In this document: one piece after another, positions 22,035 to 34,900 of the stretch
Layout of the letters: each line of letters opens with the position of its first letter
Position numbering within the stretch: the stretch's first letter is position 1
Assembly (NCBI RefSeq): GCF_000003195.3
Contig: NC_012873.2
Span: 7,959,894-8,023,893, forward strand
DNA: 64,000 nucleotides
Direction of reading: 5' to 3'
Origin: Sorghum bicolor
Lineage: Eukaryota > Streptophyta > Magnoliopsida > Poales > Poaceae
Program-made: the position numbers and the translations under genes
The notes under the pieces: generated by a model
Seen by the model: the letters and a program-made list of their open reading frames with translations, nothing else
Database searches by the model: none
Told to the model about the DNA's origin: nothing

Positions 22035-23444
22035 AAATCAATGGTTAAAAAACAACCCCTCAAAGGCTTCAACCTAATCCTACGGTCATTGTCGTTTGTA
22101 TCAACTACGATGAAGCTTCAACTCGCAACACCGCACAGGCTTCAACGCTATAGCAGCCGCGATCGAATCCTGGTGCCGCAGAAAAAAAAAACAAACAAAC
22201 AAACAAACCACGCCATAGCAGCCACGATTGAATCATGGTGCCGCTGAAAAAAAAAAAAAAAAAAACAAACCACACTGAGGACACCGCTGCCCACGCCGCT
22301 AGCTAACGACGCCCCAACACCGGCCGAGGATTCCCGCTCAACACCCACAACTCGCCTTCAGCAGTTCCGCCTACATCGTCGGCGACGCGCCGATCGCAGG
22401 CCACAGCCCTGCGACGCCTTCAGCAGCTGCTTGGCTCCTGCACCTAGGGGCTAGGGGCTCGAGCGGGCACATCCTCCGCCGCCACGGGCACGATCGCTGC
22501 GTTTGTGTCGTCGACCTCACCCGACCATGATCTCTACACCACGACGGCACCACCGTGCTGCCGTTAGACCTCACCTGATCCGACCGATCTCCAACACCAT
22601 CTTCAATTCTTCATCACCGGTATCAAAATATGAGGAGTTCATCTTTTGGCGTTTTTTATTATGAGATTTTGATTTCCGGTAGATAGTAGTACTCTTTATT
22701 TGGGGCATGTTTGGACATTGAGTTTTATGTTCAAACAATTTGGGTATACAAAACACTCAAATTCATATAAACGATGGTACAAAAAAAATGCATTGCGTGC
22801 TGAAGTCACCGCCGCGCTGCCGTCGACCTCACTTAACCCCCGATTGGCAGGATCTCTACGCCACGAAGGCATTAGACCTCACACCTGATACGACCGATCT
22901 CAAAATTCATATAAACGATGGTAAAAAAATGTACCAGGTGGAAATATCTTTTTGATGGCAAATCTACAAAGAATATATTCTAAAAAATAGCTTACTTACT
23001 CATGAGATCTGCTATAAAGGTAATTATTCTCGAATAAAACATACTATCATGAAGCTGGCACATAGACAAAGACGTCTCTTATGATTAATCGCTTACAATG
23101 GTGAAATTGCTTTGTTTCAGACAAGTGCATATATTGAAAAAAAAACTCCATTTATTATGATTCAGTTAATGTAATCTTCAGTATTTAATTTATGCAGACC
23201 ATTTGTTTCAAGCTTGTTGTCTAGGTGCGCAGTGAAACTTGATCATCCTATAAAAAGCGAGCGGATCAGTTTGACACTCAGCCATGCACACATATGGAAT
23301 CTCTGATTCCCAATGGGTTCAAGACTTCTGAATCTAATTGACTAAGGATGACATGCATTTTAGTTCGCGTTACACTTCAGTCTGTTTGTTTCTTTAAAAA
23401 ATTCAGCAAGAATGATAATTTTTGTCACAGATACTGAGTTGCCA
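22035..23444. other. Helitron 5' region, repeat-rich, boundary unresolved
   Basis: No protein-coding exon is recognised. Two near-copies of a CCATAGCAGCCACGATTGAATC segment occur at about 22149-22184 and 22213-22245, each ending in an A-rich run. A second pair, built from CTGCCGT...GACCTCAC, TTAGACCTCAC and CGACCGATCTC, occurs at about 22505-22595 and 22815-22900. TTCATATAAACGATGGTA occurs at about 22760 and 22904. The 5' end of the Helitron (TC after a host A) should lie somewhere here, but no single site is convincing. Confidence 0.5.
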
Positions 23445-26400
23445 ATGTCTACATCGAGAGATACACGCGAGGAGCTAGGTGATATCACCAATAAAATAGG
23501 TATGTTCGCTTCTACATCGATGTTCAGGTATGCAACACTATTCGCGATGGCTTATTGATTATATATATATCCAAACCAACACTTTAGATGAGGCGTCACG
23601 GAAAAGGGATGAAAGGAACCGGCAGCAACGGAAACGTCGAGCTGAAATGACCACTGAACAAAGAGAAGAGGCTAATAGGAAACAACGTGAGTACCGAGCA
23701 AGGAAGAAAGCCACAACCCATAATACTACCACTTCCCGTGAGTCCTTTAAAACATCGCTTTCATTACTTCCACTTACAACATCTATTATTATGAACCCTG
23801 ATTCATAAAAAAATAAATGTTAAGGTGAGGTGATAACCCTCACTAAACAGCCATTAGGAAGTGGATGCTCAACCATTGTGCAGACACCAATCATAGGAAA
23901 TGATGAAAATGTCAATCTAGATGAGGCCACAGATTGGCTACACAGAAATGATAATTACAAAGGTCGACGTCCAAGCGAACATACATTTCCTTCAAACATA
24001 CCAGATGTTACACCTCAAGGTTCCTAACGTTTTGTGTCTTTCCTACATTTATCTAATACATATATATATAGACATAGCCACTACAAAAGATAAAATGAAT
24101 TAATATTAGATAAAAATGAATTTATTTTTTCCCTCCAGGTGGGTCGTCCAGTAGGGAACAACTACTAAGGAGGAGAGAAACATATAACAATATGGATGTA
24201 CAGAAGAAGGATGAATTACTAAAACAGATGCGGGAGTACTCCAGTAAGCATAGATTGCTGAGAATGTCAGGCCAACAAGAAACACAATTGTCTACTATTA
24301 CAGAGTCATCAAGTGAGAACAACAATCAGAAATGGTTATTGAAATGTATGACATTTGGGTAAATTCTAAGAGGTTGCTTTATTTGTAGCTGGTAATTTTG
24401 GTGGGCAGCACCGCGACCGCAACCATCTATCTGAACAAACCAGTGAAGATGAATTCGATCGGAAGTTATTTGAACCTACACATACTGTTCAAGATGGTGA
24501 CGAAGCTGTGGGTAACAAGGGACATGGATTGCACATGAACGTTGTTGATGATGATGGAATCATATGTCACCATGCGCAAGGTACTATGACTTCATGTATA
24601 ATTCTTTACTACGCGCAATATGTCCCCTTGCGCAAATTACTATCAATTCATGTACACTTCTTCATATAAAGCATAATATATAATTATAAAGAAATATGAG
24701 TGCTAATAATGTCTCCCACATAGGTGATGATTACGAGTCATATCGCGTTCACGTACAAGGTGCACCTGGTCATACTGTGGTAGATGATCCATATGATTTC
24801 ATCTACCAGAACCTACCACAGAGACATAGGCTGAGCAAAGTCCCTGACTACGATTACTGTGGTGCAATTAGATTTCAGTATGAGACACCTGGTTTTTGTT
24901 GTAGAAAAGGAAAAGTATAAATACATACACCAGAGGTTCCTGCAGAGCTGAGAAGGTTATTCACAAGTCAAGTGGATGAAGATGCAAAATATTTCAGGAA
25001 ACATATACGTTATCTCAACTCGCATTTCGCCTTCGCAAGTCTAGGGGTTACGCTTGACCGTAGATATAATAGTCCACAAGGGACCGGTATTTATACATTT
25101 CGAGTTCATGGTGGTTTGTACCACCGTCTAGACCACCTGGTGCCAGGGGGCCACGGTGCTCGGCATCTGCAGCTCTACTTTTATGATACAGAAGATGAGG
25201 CCTTGTCACATAGAGTCAAAAGGTCCCCTGATCTTGATATCAACCTCATCAAAAATATCCTTGCAATTTTGCAAGATAATCCATATGTTCATATTTTTAG
25301 GAGAAATGGTGCTTTTCCAAACTTGGATGACTACCGGATTGAACTCAACACAAATATTACGCCTGACCAGAGAAGGTACAATGCCCCAACAGCATCCCAA
25401 GTTGCTGCTATCTGGATGGAAGGGAATGATCCACAGAGGTGTTTTGATAGGAGTGTCGTTGTATATGGCAAGACCGATCGTCGTCCGCAGTATATCCGAG
25501 CATACCATGGTTGTTATGACCCATTAGCTTATCCTATATACAACCCACGAGGGGAAACAGGATGGAACAAGTTCATGCCATATAGTGGGGATCCCGTAAC
25601 TCCACCATCTGCAACCCTGGCTTCTACTAATAATGTTAATTACATGGATGATGAGACAACACGTGGTGATCAAGGTTTTATCTCCTAATAATATTATTTA
25701 CTTCTATAATACAGACACTATTGAATTGCTGCTATAATACTATATTATAACATCTCTACTATAATTATCTATCTTACAGCTGAAAATATTAACGATAATC
25801 GGGCGGAAGAAGGCAACAATGACATACAAGAAGGTGACATGCTAAGTGGAGTTGCGGATGCAGCCCAGCCCACAAGATATGTAACTGCACGAGAATACTA
25901 CTGCTTCAAATTGCAAGTTAGACGGGGACTTTTTAACATAGTGTTATTTGGAGGACGTCTTTTCCAGCAGTGGGCGGTGGATATGTATATAAAGATTGAG
26001 TCTATGAGGCTAGATTGGTACTCTAATCCTGAGAACCAAAAACTGATATGGGCAGAGCTATACCAGGTAACCACTCATATTATTTTGTTTATTTATTTTT
26101 ATGAACTTTGCAACCTTATTATTGTCTTCCGCTAAAATTATACATGCTTAAATGTATCTAGGGACTGGTTGATGTTATCTCTACTGGAGAGACGCAGGGT
26201 TCTAAGGTTGGCAAAAGAATTGTCTTACCAAGATCATTCCCAGGATGTGATCGAGACATGCAACAGAGGTTCCTTAATGCTATGGCTATTGTGCAGCGTT
26301 TTGGAAAGCCAGATTACTTTATCACCATGACATGCAATCCCTACTGGGAAGAGATAACAAGCAATCTCGAACCAGGACAAGAACCACAAGATAGGCCAGA

Positions 26401-28870
26401 ACTGGTTGCAAGAGTATATAGGGCAAAGTTGCGGGATCTAAAAGATTTGTTGATCAAGAAAAAGTATTTTGGTGAAGTTGCAGCATACGCCCATGTAACT
26501 GAGTTCCAAAAAAGGGGGCTACCACATGAGCACTTCCTACTCATCATGAAGTCGGGGAGTAAGTTGACAACCCCAGATGCATATGACCGAGTTATTTCAG
26601 CAGAGATACCAGACAAGGACAAATATCCAGAGTTGCATGATCTGGTAATCAGTCATATGCTCCATGGACCATGTGGCGCGCTAAACAAAAATTGTGGATG
26701 CATGGTGGATGGAGAGTGTCGCTTTCAGTACCCTAGACAGTTCTGTGAGGCAACCCAACAAGGAAAGGATTCCTATCCTACCTATAGGAGAAGGGATGAT
26801 GGACGCCGAGTCAGGATTAGAAGAGCAGAGTTAGATAATAGGTGGGTGGTGCCATACAACCCTGGTCTACAAATGAGGTACAACTGCCATATAAATGTTG
26901 AAGCATGCTCAAGCATTAAAGCAGTGAAGTATCTATTTAAGTATGTATATAAAGGCCACGATCAAGCATCATTCTCGGTAAATGCAGACCAAAATGATAG
27001 AGATGATGGTGTCATCAATGAGATACAACAGTACAGGAATGCTAGGTACATATCTCCACCAGAAGCCGTGTACAGGATATTTGGTTTCCCGATGTTTGGA
27101 GTATATCCGGCTGTATTGCAGCTCCAACTTCATTTGCCAGGAATGCAGTCTGTGACATACAATGATGAGGAAAACCTAGAGGAAGTTGTGAGTCGCCCAG
27201 GATCTAATAGGACTACACTGACAGAGTATTTCAGTACAAACCGTGAAGATAGGGTAGCAAGGAAAATATTATATAGAGAGTTTCCAGAACACTATCGTTG
27301 GATCACAGGGAGAAAAGTATGGCAAGGAAGAAAACAAGCATCGGGACAGATAGGCCGAATTGTCTATGCTAACCCTGCTGAAGGGGAGAGATACTTCTTA
27401 AGAGTTCTACTGAATCATGTGAGAGGTGCAACATCATATGAGGATTTAAGAACAGTGGTCGGTGTCACCTACTCTACTTTTAGGGAAGCATGTGAGAAAA
27501 GAGGGCTAATCGAGACAGACCAATCAATCAATGACTGCTTGACTGAGGCCACCACATTCCAAATGCCATGTGCCTTGCGAAGGTTGTTTGCTACCATACT
27601 TGTATTCTGCGAGGCCACTGACATACGTGGACTATGGGACAAGCATAAAGATGCTCTAGGTGAAGACTTCAGTCGGGACAACGGCAACACATCGATAGTG
27701 GAGCAAATGGTGCTCAGAGACATACGAGATATGCTTTACTCGATGGGGAAAGATATTAGACATTATGGTCTGCCACCTATTTCTGATGAGGCTCCAAGCT
27801 CTGTTGACATGATGAGGGAGGTTATAGAGGAACAAAATATCCCTATAGACCAAGACCATTTAGATATTTTTGATTCTCTTAATGAGGAGCAGAGAGAAGG
27901 ATTTGATGAAATCATTCAGCATGTCTTTGCCAATAAGAGCCATGTTTTTTTTGTTGATGGTCCAGGAGGCACCGGGAAGACGTTTCTATACAAGGCTCTC
28001 CTTGGTAGAGTTCGATCCAAAGGATTAATTGCCATTGCAACAGCCACATCTGGTATAGCAGCATCAATATTGCCCGGAGGACGCACTGCACACTCCAGAT
28101 TTAAAATACCAATTAAAATTGGGGACAACAGCATGTGCAGCTTTACAAAACAAAGTGGTACTGCAGAGTTGCTTCGTAGGGCATCTTTGATTATTTGGGA
28201 TGAAGTTGCCATGACTAAGCGTCAGTGTGTCGAGACACTTGATAGGTCCCTCCAGGATATCATGGGATGTGCTTTGCCATTTGGAGGAAAGGTCATGGTA
28301 TTTGGTGGAGACTTTAGACAGGTCCTCCCTGTGGTGACACGTGGGACAAGAGCACAGGTAACTGATGCTACTTTGCAAAGATCCTATTTGTGGGATAAAA
28401 TAAGGAAGATAAGATTATCACGAAACATGAGAGCACAGTCAGACCCTTGGTTTTCTGAGTACCTACTACGAATTGGAAATGGAACCGAGGAAACCATTGG
28501 AGATGATTACGTCCGGCTCCCTGATGACATTGTGATTGGTTATACTGACACAGAGGTGGCAGTGAACCAACTTATTCGAGATGTTTTCCCATTACTTGAA
28601 GAACATGCAACATCAGCCGCCTATATGAGTTCCTGTGCCATTCTATCAACCAAAAATGACCATGTTGATCGGCTGAATGCAATGATGATTGAGAGGTTTC
28701 CAGGTGTCGAAAAGGTTTACCACAGCTTTGACACTATTGTTGATGATCCTCGGAATCACTTTCCTATTGATTTTTTGAATTCAATAACTCCAAATGGACT
28801 CCCCTCGCACGAGCTTAAGCTGAAAATCAATTGTCCTGTGATTCTTCTCCGCAATCTTGATCCGAACAAT

Positions 28871-28875
28871 GGCTC
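28871..28875. repeat. LTR retrotransposon target-site duplication, left
   Basis: GGCTC, repeated at 41555-41559. Removing the element and one copy restores a continuous helicase reading frame, confirming the insertion site. Confidence 0.92.
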
Positions 28876-29497
28876 TGTCACACCCGGATGTAGGAGAGCA
28901 TTCGGGTGCCAAATCACATGTGCGCCAGGATCTCAAATTCACACACATGGACCGACATCATCAATGGTACAAAACACAGTGTTCAAACGAAATACATAAA
29001 TGAGAGTAAAAGTACCATTATTACAAGCCAAATGTTTATCAAAGTGCGGAGGGAAAACATAAACTAAACTGTTCCATAAATAAAGGGAAAACTAAACGCC
29101 GACGTAGCAGGACCACCTTGCCACAGGAAGGTCGACGGTAGAACCACACGAGCCTAACAACCAGGAGACTCAGGGTAGTCCTCAGGGAAATCGCAATTGT
29201 ACTCCTGGTCGTCCGAGCAACCTTTAATGATTATAGCAAGGGTGAGCTCATGTCGAACTCAGCAAGCACAGACGGAAAGTAATGACATGCAAGGCTTAAA
29301 CAAGGTAAAGCTGACTTGGTTTGACTGCGGTAGTATTTTAGTTGATCACTTTTAATTATAACAATTACTAGAACAACCTATTACTAAATATGAGTAGCAT
29401 AAACCCAACCCTTAATTAGTGTAAGTAGTAATTAGCATCTTTTAAAAGACTATCCTAATTATTATAGTGATCCAGGGATTAACCCCAATTATTAACA

Positions 29498-29559
29498 CAG
29501 GATAGCAATCCTGCCAACACGGAATAGCCATTCCGCCAAAACACGAGGTAGCAACCTCG
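29498..29559 (-). repeat. three tandem stem-loops in the LTR
   Basis: Three 16-nt perfect hairpins lie at 29498-29513, 29520-29535 and 29544-29559. Plus-strand stems are CAGGAT/ATCCTG, CGGAAT/ATTCCG and CGAGGT/ACCTCG with loops AGCA, AGCC and AGCA. The spacers are similar (CCAACA, CCAAAACA). The 5' LTR carries the same cluster at 39164-39225. Stem sequence varies between units while pairing is kept. Confidence 0.9.
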
Positions 29560-30901
29560 CCAAGTTCCATCTCCAAGTATCCAGTGAATCCAATTTGCTC
29601 ATCAAGTGAGGGTCTGGGCCGCTCGTGACCGTGAGCACGGCTGATATATCAGTTTTACACTCTGCAGAGGTGTGCACGTTCACTCCAAGTCGTGATTCCC
29701 ATTTGCCCGGGGTCGCGACTCCCCAAAACACTACCAAGGTGAGCAGGCAGGGTTTCACTACGAGACCTTTCACAGGGTCCAACTAATAGGATGCCACTCG
29801 TAAGTTTTTGCCGGGGCGCGCGGCAGTCGTGCCCATAGCATTGGGACCCCGAACTGACCAACCTCTTAATATGAATACCCAAGCTACATTCCTTACGCCT
29901 ACCCGGAAAGTAACACCATACCAGTGGAGGTCCTGCTAATTAGTCAAGCCAGAGCCCATATAGCTTGGAGCTGCACTGTAAGTCCCAGGGGGCCGCTCCC
30001 TGACTAAGTCCTTACGGAGAGCAGAGACGGGTACGCCCGGCAAACCGGACCACCAACGGTACCCGCTCCCCCTGTCACCACCATCATCACGATGCTCATA
30101 AGCATCCAACATCGCCATCACCGCAGTGACCAAAGATTCAGCACAATTTAAGCATCAAGTTGAGTAGAGACTAATACTTGTTTAGGCATGTGTATAAGAT
30201 GAGTAGAGCAGCTAAGCAAACCTAGTATAGCCTAGTCTACCCAAATACATAACCCCAGGTGAGCAAGGAATAATAAGTAAAGCTAGTCATGTCCTTAGGG
30301 TTTGCATTCATTGGACACATGCATATAAAGTAAATGACATTAATGAGTAGGTTCAAAATGATCAAATGGTGTCTGCACTTGCCTTGATCGATGTCGGGTT
30401 GCTCGAACTCAGCGGGATCCTGAACCTCTTCCTTCACGAACGTCTCGTTGGCTATACGCGACAATCATCAATCATAGGAACAATACATGCAAGCAAACAA
30501 ACTTAATCAGAAACAGTACACCAAAGCATGCGAAAACAGAAAGCAACTGCACTACTGTAATCTACTCGACGAAACGAAACCATAGCGACCAGAATCACCT
30601 AAATCGGAGTTACGATGCAAAAGTTATGGCTAAAACAAGTTGAATGGCATTTCTGCAGATAAACTGAACTATTTTTCATAATTAAAACTAATTAAAACTT
30701 AATTAAAACTCATTTTGGATTAAATAAATAAATTCTAACCGAGCCAGGGGTTAAACTGCAAAAACTAAGGGCATAAACTTAAATACTTTTGAAAGGACTG
30801 GACTGCGGGTTAATTTTGAATAAGCCCGAGGGCTTTTCTGCAAAGCGGCAGGGGCGCGCGGGGGCCGTGGCCGTCCTGGCCACGTGGCGGCCGGCGGTTG
30901 G

Positions 30902-31049
30902 CCCGGTCCATGGCGGCGCTGTGGACCGGGGGGGGGCCTCGGGGGTCCACCGGTCCATGGTGGACCGGGGAGAGGTGCGGGGGCGGCGTGGACCCGGTCC
31001 AGTGGACCGGGCGTGCGGGCGGCAGAGCCGCGGTCCATGGTGGACCGCG
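30902..31049 (-). repeat. cluster of GGTCCA palindromes in the LTR
   Basis: Four inverted repeats lie within 148 bp: CCCGGTCCA/TGGACCGGG (30902-30910 and 30922-30930), GGTCCACC/GGTGGACC (30944-30951 and 30959-30966), CCCGGTCCA-G-TGGACCGGG (30993-31011), and CGCGGTCCA/TGGACCGCG (31029-31037 and 31041-31049). They fall in the transcribed leader part of the LTR if the TATA box at 31371 is used. The 5' LTR has the same cluster at 40568-40715. Confidence 0.85.
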
Positions 31050-31310
31050 CGCGGGCAGGCGAGCGGCGGGGCCGCGTCGGGCAGGCCGGTCCGCGGCGGC
31101 GCTCCATGGCCGGCCGCGGCGAGCTTGCTGCGGCGGCGCTGCGGGGCACGGCCGGCCGAGCCGAGGGTGCTGGCGGGGTCGGCACGACGAGGCGGATCCA
31201 GGGCGCTGCTCACCTTGGCGAACGGACGGCGGCGACGAGAAGCTCGACGGCGGCGAGGGAGGCTCGACGGCGGCGGCTCGAACTCGGCGAGAGCGGCGGC
31301 GGCGCGAGCT

Positions 31311-31328
31311 AGGGTTTAGGGTTTTAGG
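31311..31328 (-). promoter_or_regulatory. telomere-like (telo-box) repeat in the 3' LTR
   Basis: The plus strand reads AGGGTTTAGGGTTTTAGG, that is AAACCCTAAACCCT-type repeats in the transcript orientation, about 45 bp downstream of the LTR TATA box. Telo-boxes near transcription starts are known from plant translation-related genes. The copy at 40977-40994 is in the 5' LTR. Confidence 0.6.
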
Positions 31329-31370
31329 TGGCTCGGGGTGCGAAGGGGGCCGCGAGGGCGAGCGGCGGCG

Positions 31371-31380
31371 CTATTTATAG
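31371..31380 (-). promoter_or_regulatory. LTR TATA box (3' LTR copy)
   Basis: CTATAAATAG on the minus strand, in GC-rich surroundings and oriented toward the LTR interior, so it would define the U3/R boundary about 25-30 bp further along. The functional copy is in the 5' LTR at 41037-41046. Confidence 0.7.
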
Positions 31381-31895
31381 GGCGCAGCGAACTTCGGTTC
31401 GCGTGCGGGCGCGGAAACCGGAGCGGAGGCGGCGCGGCGCGGCGCTCCCCCATCCGATTCGGACGGGAGGTTGAAGACGCCCCCCCTGACGGGTGGACCC
31501 CACCTGCGGGTCCCACTGGTCAGCGGCTGCGGGCGGCAGGGGGGCGCTGCTGCGCGGGCGAGCTGGGCCGCGGCCCACTCGGGCAAGAGGAGAGGGGCGC
31601 GGGGTGCTGGGCCGGGAGTCGGCCCAGGCGAGGGCTCTCCCCTTTTTTTTTTTTAAAAAAAAACAGAAACAGTTTCTTCTAAATTTTCTTTCTTGCAACA
31701 AAATAAAGCAAAACAAACACCAGCAAAACAAACAAAAATAAATGCAGCGGCATGAATGCATACGAACAAGTTTTCTACCTTATATTTAATTTTATTTAAT
31801 TTTGTAAATTATTTAATATTTCCCAAAATTCAAACTGAGCCAAAATTAAATCAAATTTAAACTAAATTTGAATTAAAAAAATTTGGAGTGTTATA

Positions 31896-31912
31896 AACCT
31901 ACCCCCCTTCAA
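31896..31912 (-). other. polypurine tract of the chromovirus
   Basis: On the minus strand GAAGGGGGGTAGGTT abuts the start of the 3' LTR. This purine run is the expected plus-strand primer for reverse transcription. Confidence 0.8.
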
Positions 31913-31930
31913 AGAATCTCGTCCTCGAGA

Positions 31931-34900
31931 TTAGGATAAATCAGGGAATAACTGAGGGTATTTAGATTTCAGATCATCTTCTCTTTCCCAGGTTGCTTCT
32001 TCCTCAGAGTGATGTTTCCATTGTACTTTACACATCCTGATAGTTTTACTCCTGGTAATCCTCTCTGCTGTGTCCAGAACTTTGATAGGACTCTCTTCAT
32101 AGGTTAGATCATCCTGTAAATCCAGTTCCTCTAGTGGCAACTGTTCCTCAGGCACTCTCAAGCATTTCTTGAATTGGGAGACATGGAAAACATTGTGCAC
32201 ATTGGATAAACTAGCAGGCAACTCAAGCTCATAAGCCACTTCTCCTTTCCTCTCCAAAATCTTGAAAGGACCAACGTATCTTGGAGCTAGCTTTCCCTTG
32301 ACATTGAACCTCTTTAGACCTCTCATCGGAGACACTTTCAGGTATACATAATCACCTGCCTGAAATACAAGTTCTCTTCGTCTCATATCGGCATAACTCT
32401 TCTGTCTAGACTGAGCTGCCTTCAGAGTCTGTCGGATGAACTGAACTCTTTCTTCGGCTATTCTCAATGAATCAGGGCCGAACACTTGCCTTTCACCAGT
32501 CTGGTTCCAGAACAATGGAGTCCTACACTTCCTTCCATACAAGGCTTCAAAAGGAGTCATCTTAAGACTAGTCTGATAGCTATTGTTATAGGAGAACTCA
32601 GCGTAGGGCAAACTAGTATCCCAACTATCTCCATACTGTAAGGCACAAGACCTAAGCATATCCTCTACTATCTGGTTAACTCTCTCTGTCTGACCATCGG
32701 ACTGAGGGTGATAAGCAGTACTGAATCTGAGCTCGGTTCCCAAAGCATCATGTAACTTCTCCCAAAATTTTGATGTAAACTGTGTACCTCTATCAGACAC
32801 AATCCTCTTAGGAACTCCATGCAGACACACAATCCGTTCCATATACTTTTCTGCTAACTGATCTCCACGGTAGTTAGTTCTGACCGGTATGAAATGAGCT
32901 ACCTTGGTCAATCGATCTACTACAACCCATATTGAGTCATAACCTCGTTGAGTTTTCGGCAATCCCACTATGAAGTCCATGCTGATCTCATCCCACTTCC
33001 ACTCAGGTATCTTCAACGGTTGCAACAACCCTGCTGGCCTCTGATGTTCCGCTTTCACTCTCTGACAGGTGTCACACAATGCCACATATTCACCAATATC
33101 TTTCTTCATACCAGGCCACCAATAGTTTTGCTTCAAGTCCTGATACATCTTAGTACCTCCTGGATGAATAGAGTAAGCAGATTCATGGCACTCCTTCAGT
33201 ATCACATCCTTGATTCTCTGAATATCAGGCACACACAATCGGTCCTTGTGCCAAACAATCCCTTCTTGATCAACTTTGAATCCAGGTGCTCTACCTTCCT
33301 CTATCAGCTTAAGTATCTTTTTGATCTCTTCATCCTCTTTCTGACCTTTTCTGATCTCTTGCTCAAGAGTTGGTTCTATGTCCATGGAAGTACCTTGGGT
33401 ATTAGCAACAAACCCCAAATTGAGATACTCAAATTCTGCCAGTAGTTCCATCGGTAACTCCGTGGCTTCCATCATATTCACTTGACTCTTTCTACTCAGA
33501 GCATCAGCAACTACATTAGCCTTGCCAGGGTGGTAATGAATCTCCAGTTCATAGTCCTTGATCAATTCTAACCATCTTCTCTGTCTCAGATTCAAGTCAT
33601 TCTGAGTGAAGATGTATTTCAGACTCTTGTGATCCGTGTAGACATCACACTTATGACCCAGAATATAGTGTCTCCAGATCTTCAGTGAATGGACCACAGC
33701 TGCTAACTCAAGGTCATGAGTTGGATAATTCACCTCATGTTTCTTCAACTGTCTAGATGCATAGGCAATCACCTTTCCCTCTTGCATCAGTACACATCCC
33801 AAACCTTGCTTGGAAGCATCACAATAGATAGAAAAACTTTTAGTCACATCAGGCAAAGTCAGAATTGGTGCAGTAGTCAACCTCTTCTTCAACTCCTCAA
33901 AACTAGCCTGACACTGTTCATTCCACTTGAATGGCTTACCCTTCTCTAACAAAGCGGTCATGGGCTTGGCAATACTGGAAAACCCTTCAATGAACCTCCG
34001 ATAGTAACCAGCCATTCCAAGAAAACTTCTGATCTCTCCAACCGTCTGAGGTGGACTCCACTTAAGAACATCTGCCACATTCTTCGGACTCACAGCAACT
34101 CCACCATTTGAAATGACATGACCAAGAAAAGACACTTCCTTCAACCAGAAGTCACACTTACTCAACTTGGCATAGAGCTGATGTTCCCTCAATTTCTGCA
34201 ACACCAGTCTCAGGTGTTCCTCATGTTCTTCCTCAGTCTTGGAGTAGATCAAGATATCATCAATAAAGACTACCACAAACTTATCCAAATACTCCATAAA
34301 AACTTTATTCATCAGATACATAAAGTAAGTTGGAGCATTAGTCAATCCAAAAGACATAACTGTATATTCATAAAGACCATATCTGGTGGTGAAAGCAGTC
34401 TTTGGAATATCACTAGGTTTAATCCTCAACTGGTGATAACCTGACCTCAGATCTATTTTGGAAAACACACAAGCTCCTTTCAACTGGTCAAACAAGTCCT
34501 CTATTCTAGGCAAAGGGTATTTATTCTTAATGGTGACCTCATTCAAAGATCTATAGTCTACACACATCCTCTGTGTCCCATCCTTCTTCTCTACAAAGAT
34601 AACTGGAGCTCCCCAAGGTGAGGAACTAGGACGGATATACCCCTTAGACTGTAACTCCCTTAGTTGTTTCTTAAGTTCTTCTAACTCATTAACAGCCATT
34701 CTATAAGGTCTCTTAGATATGGGTGCAGTACCAGGTAATAAATCAATAACAAATTCAATCTCACGTTCAGGTGGCATACCTGGCAAATCCTCTGGGAACA
34801 CATCAGGGAACTCTTTCACAACTCGAATGTCTTCTACTGACCCACTGCTCACATGGTAAACTGTTCCTTCACTGCTAGGTGACATAGAAACTCTGACCTC

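Larger units (their letters stand above)
28876..31895 (-). repeat. 3' LTR of the chromovirus
   Basis: A 3020-bp direct repeat of 38542-41554, differing by eye in roughly ten substitutions and a few small indels (for example a 5-bp GGCGC length difference near 31436 and homopolymer changes near 31640). On the minus strand it starts TATAACACTC and ends GGGTGTGACA. It contains a GC-rich block (30840-31640), a TATA box and several hairpin clusters. The open frames inside it (30751-31319 on both strands) are shadows of the GC-rich block. Confidence 0.95.

Noticed and set aside
23160..23185. Candidate Helitron 5' end at a TCTTCAGTATTTAA after A
   Set aside because: The match to the usual 5' consensus is weak and nothing supports it over other A-TC sites in the region.
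26258..28999. Treating the 913-codon frame as a complete protein
   Set aside because: Its last 41 codons read into the LTR; the true exon starts at 26162 and its coding part ends at the target site 28875, continuing at 41560.
30751..31319. Open frames of 140-176 codons in the LTR, repeated at 40417-41046
   Set aside because: They occur on both strands in the same GC-rich block and are disrupted by the LTR indel further right; their composition is that of shadow frames.
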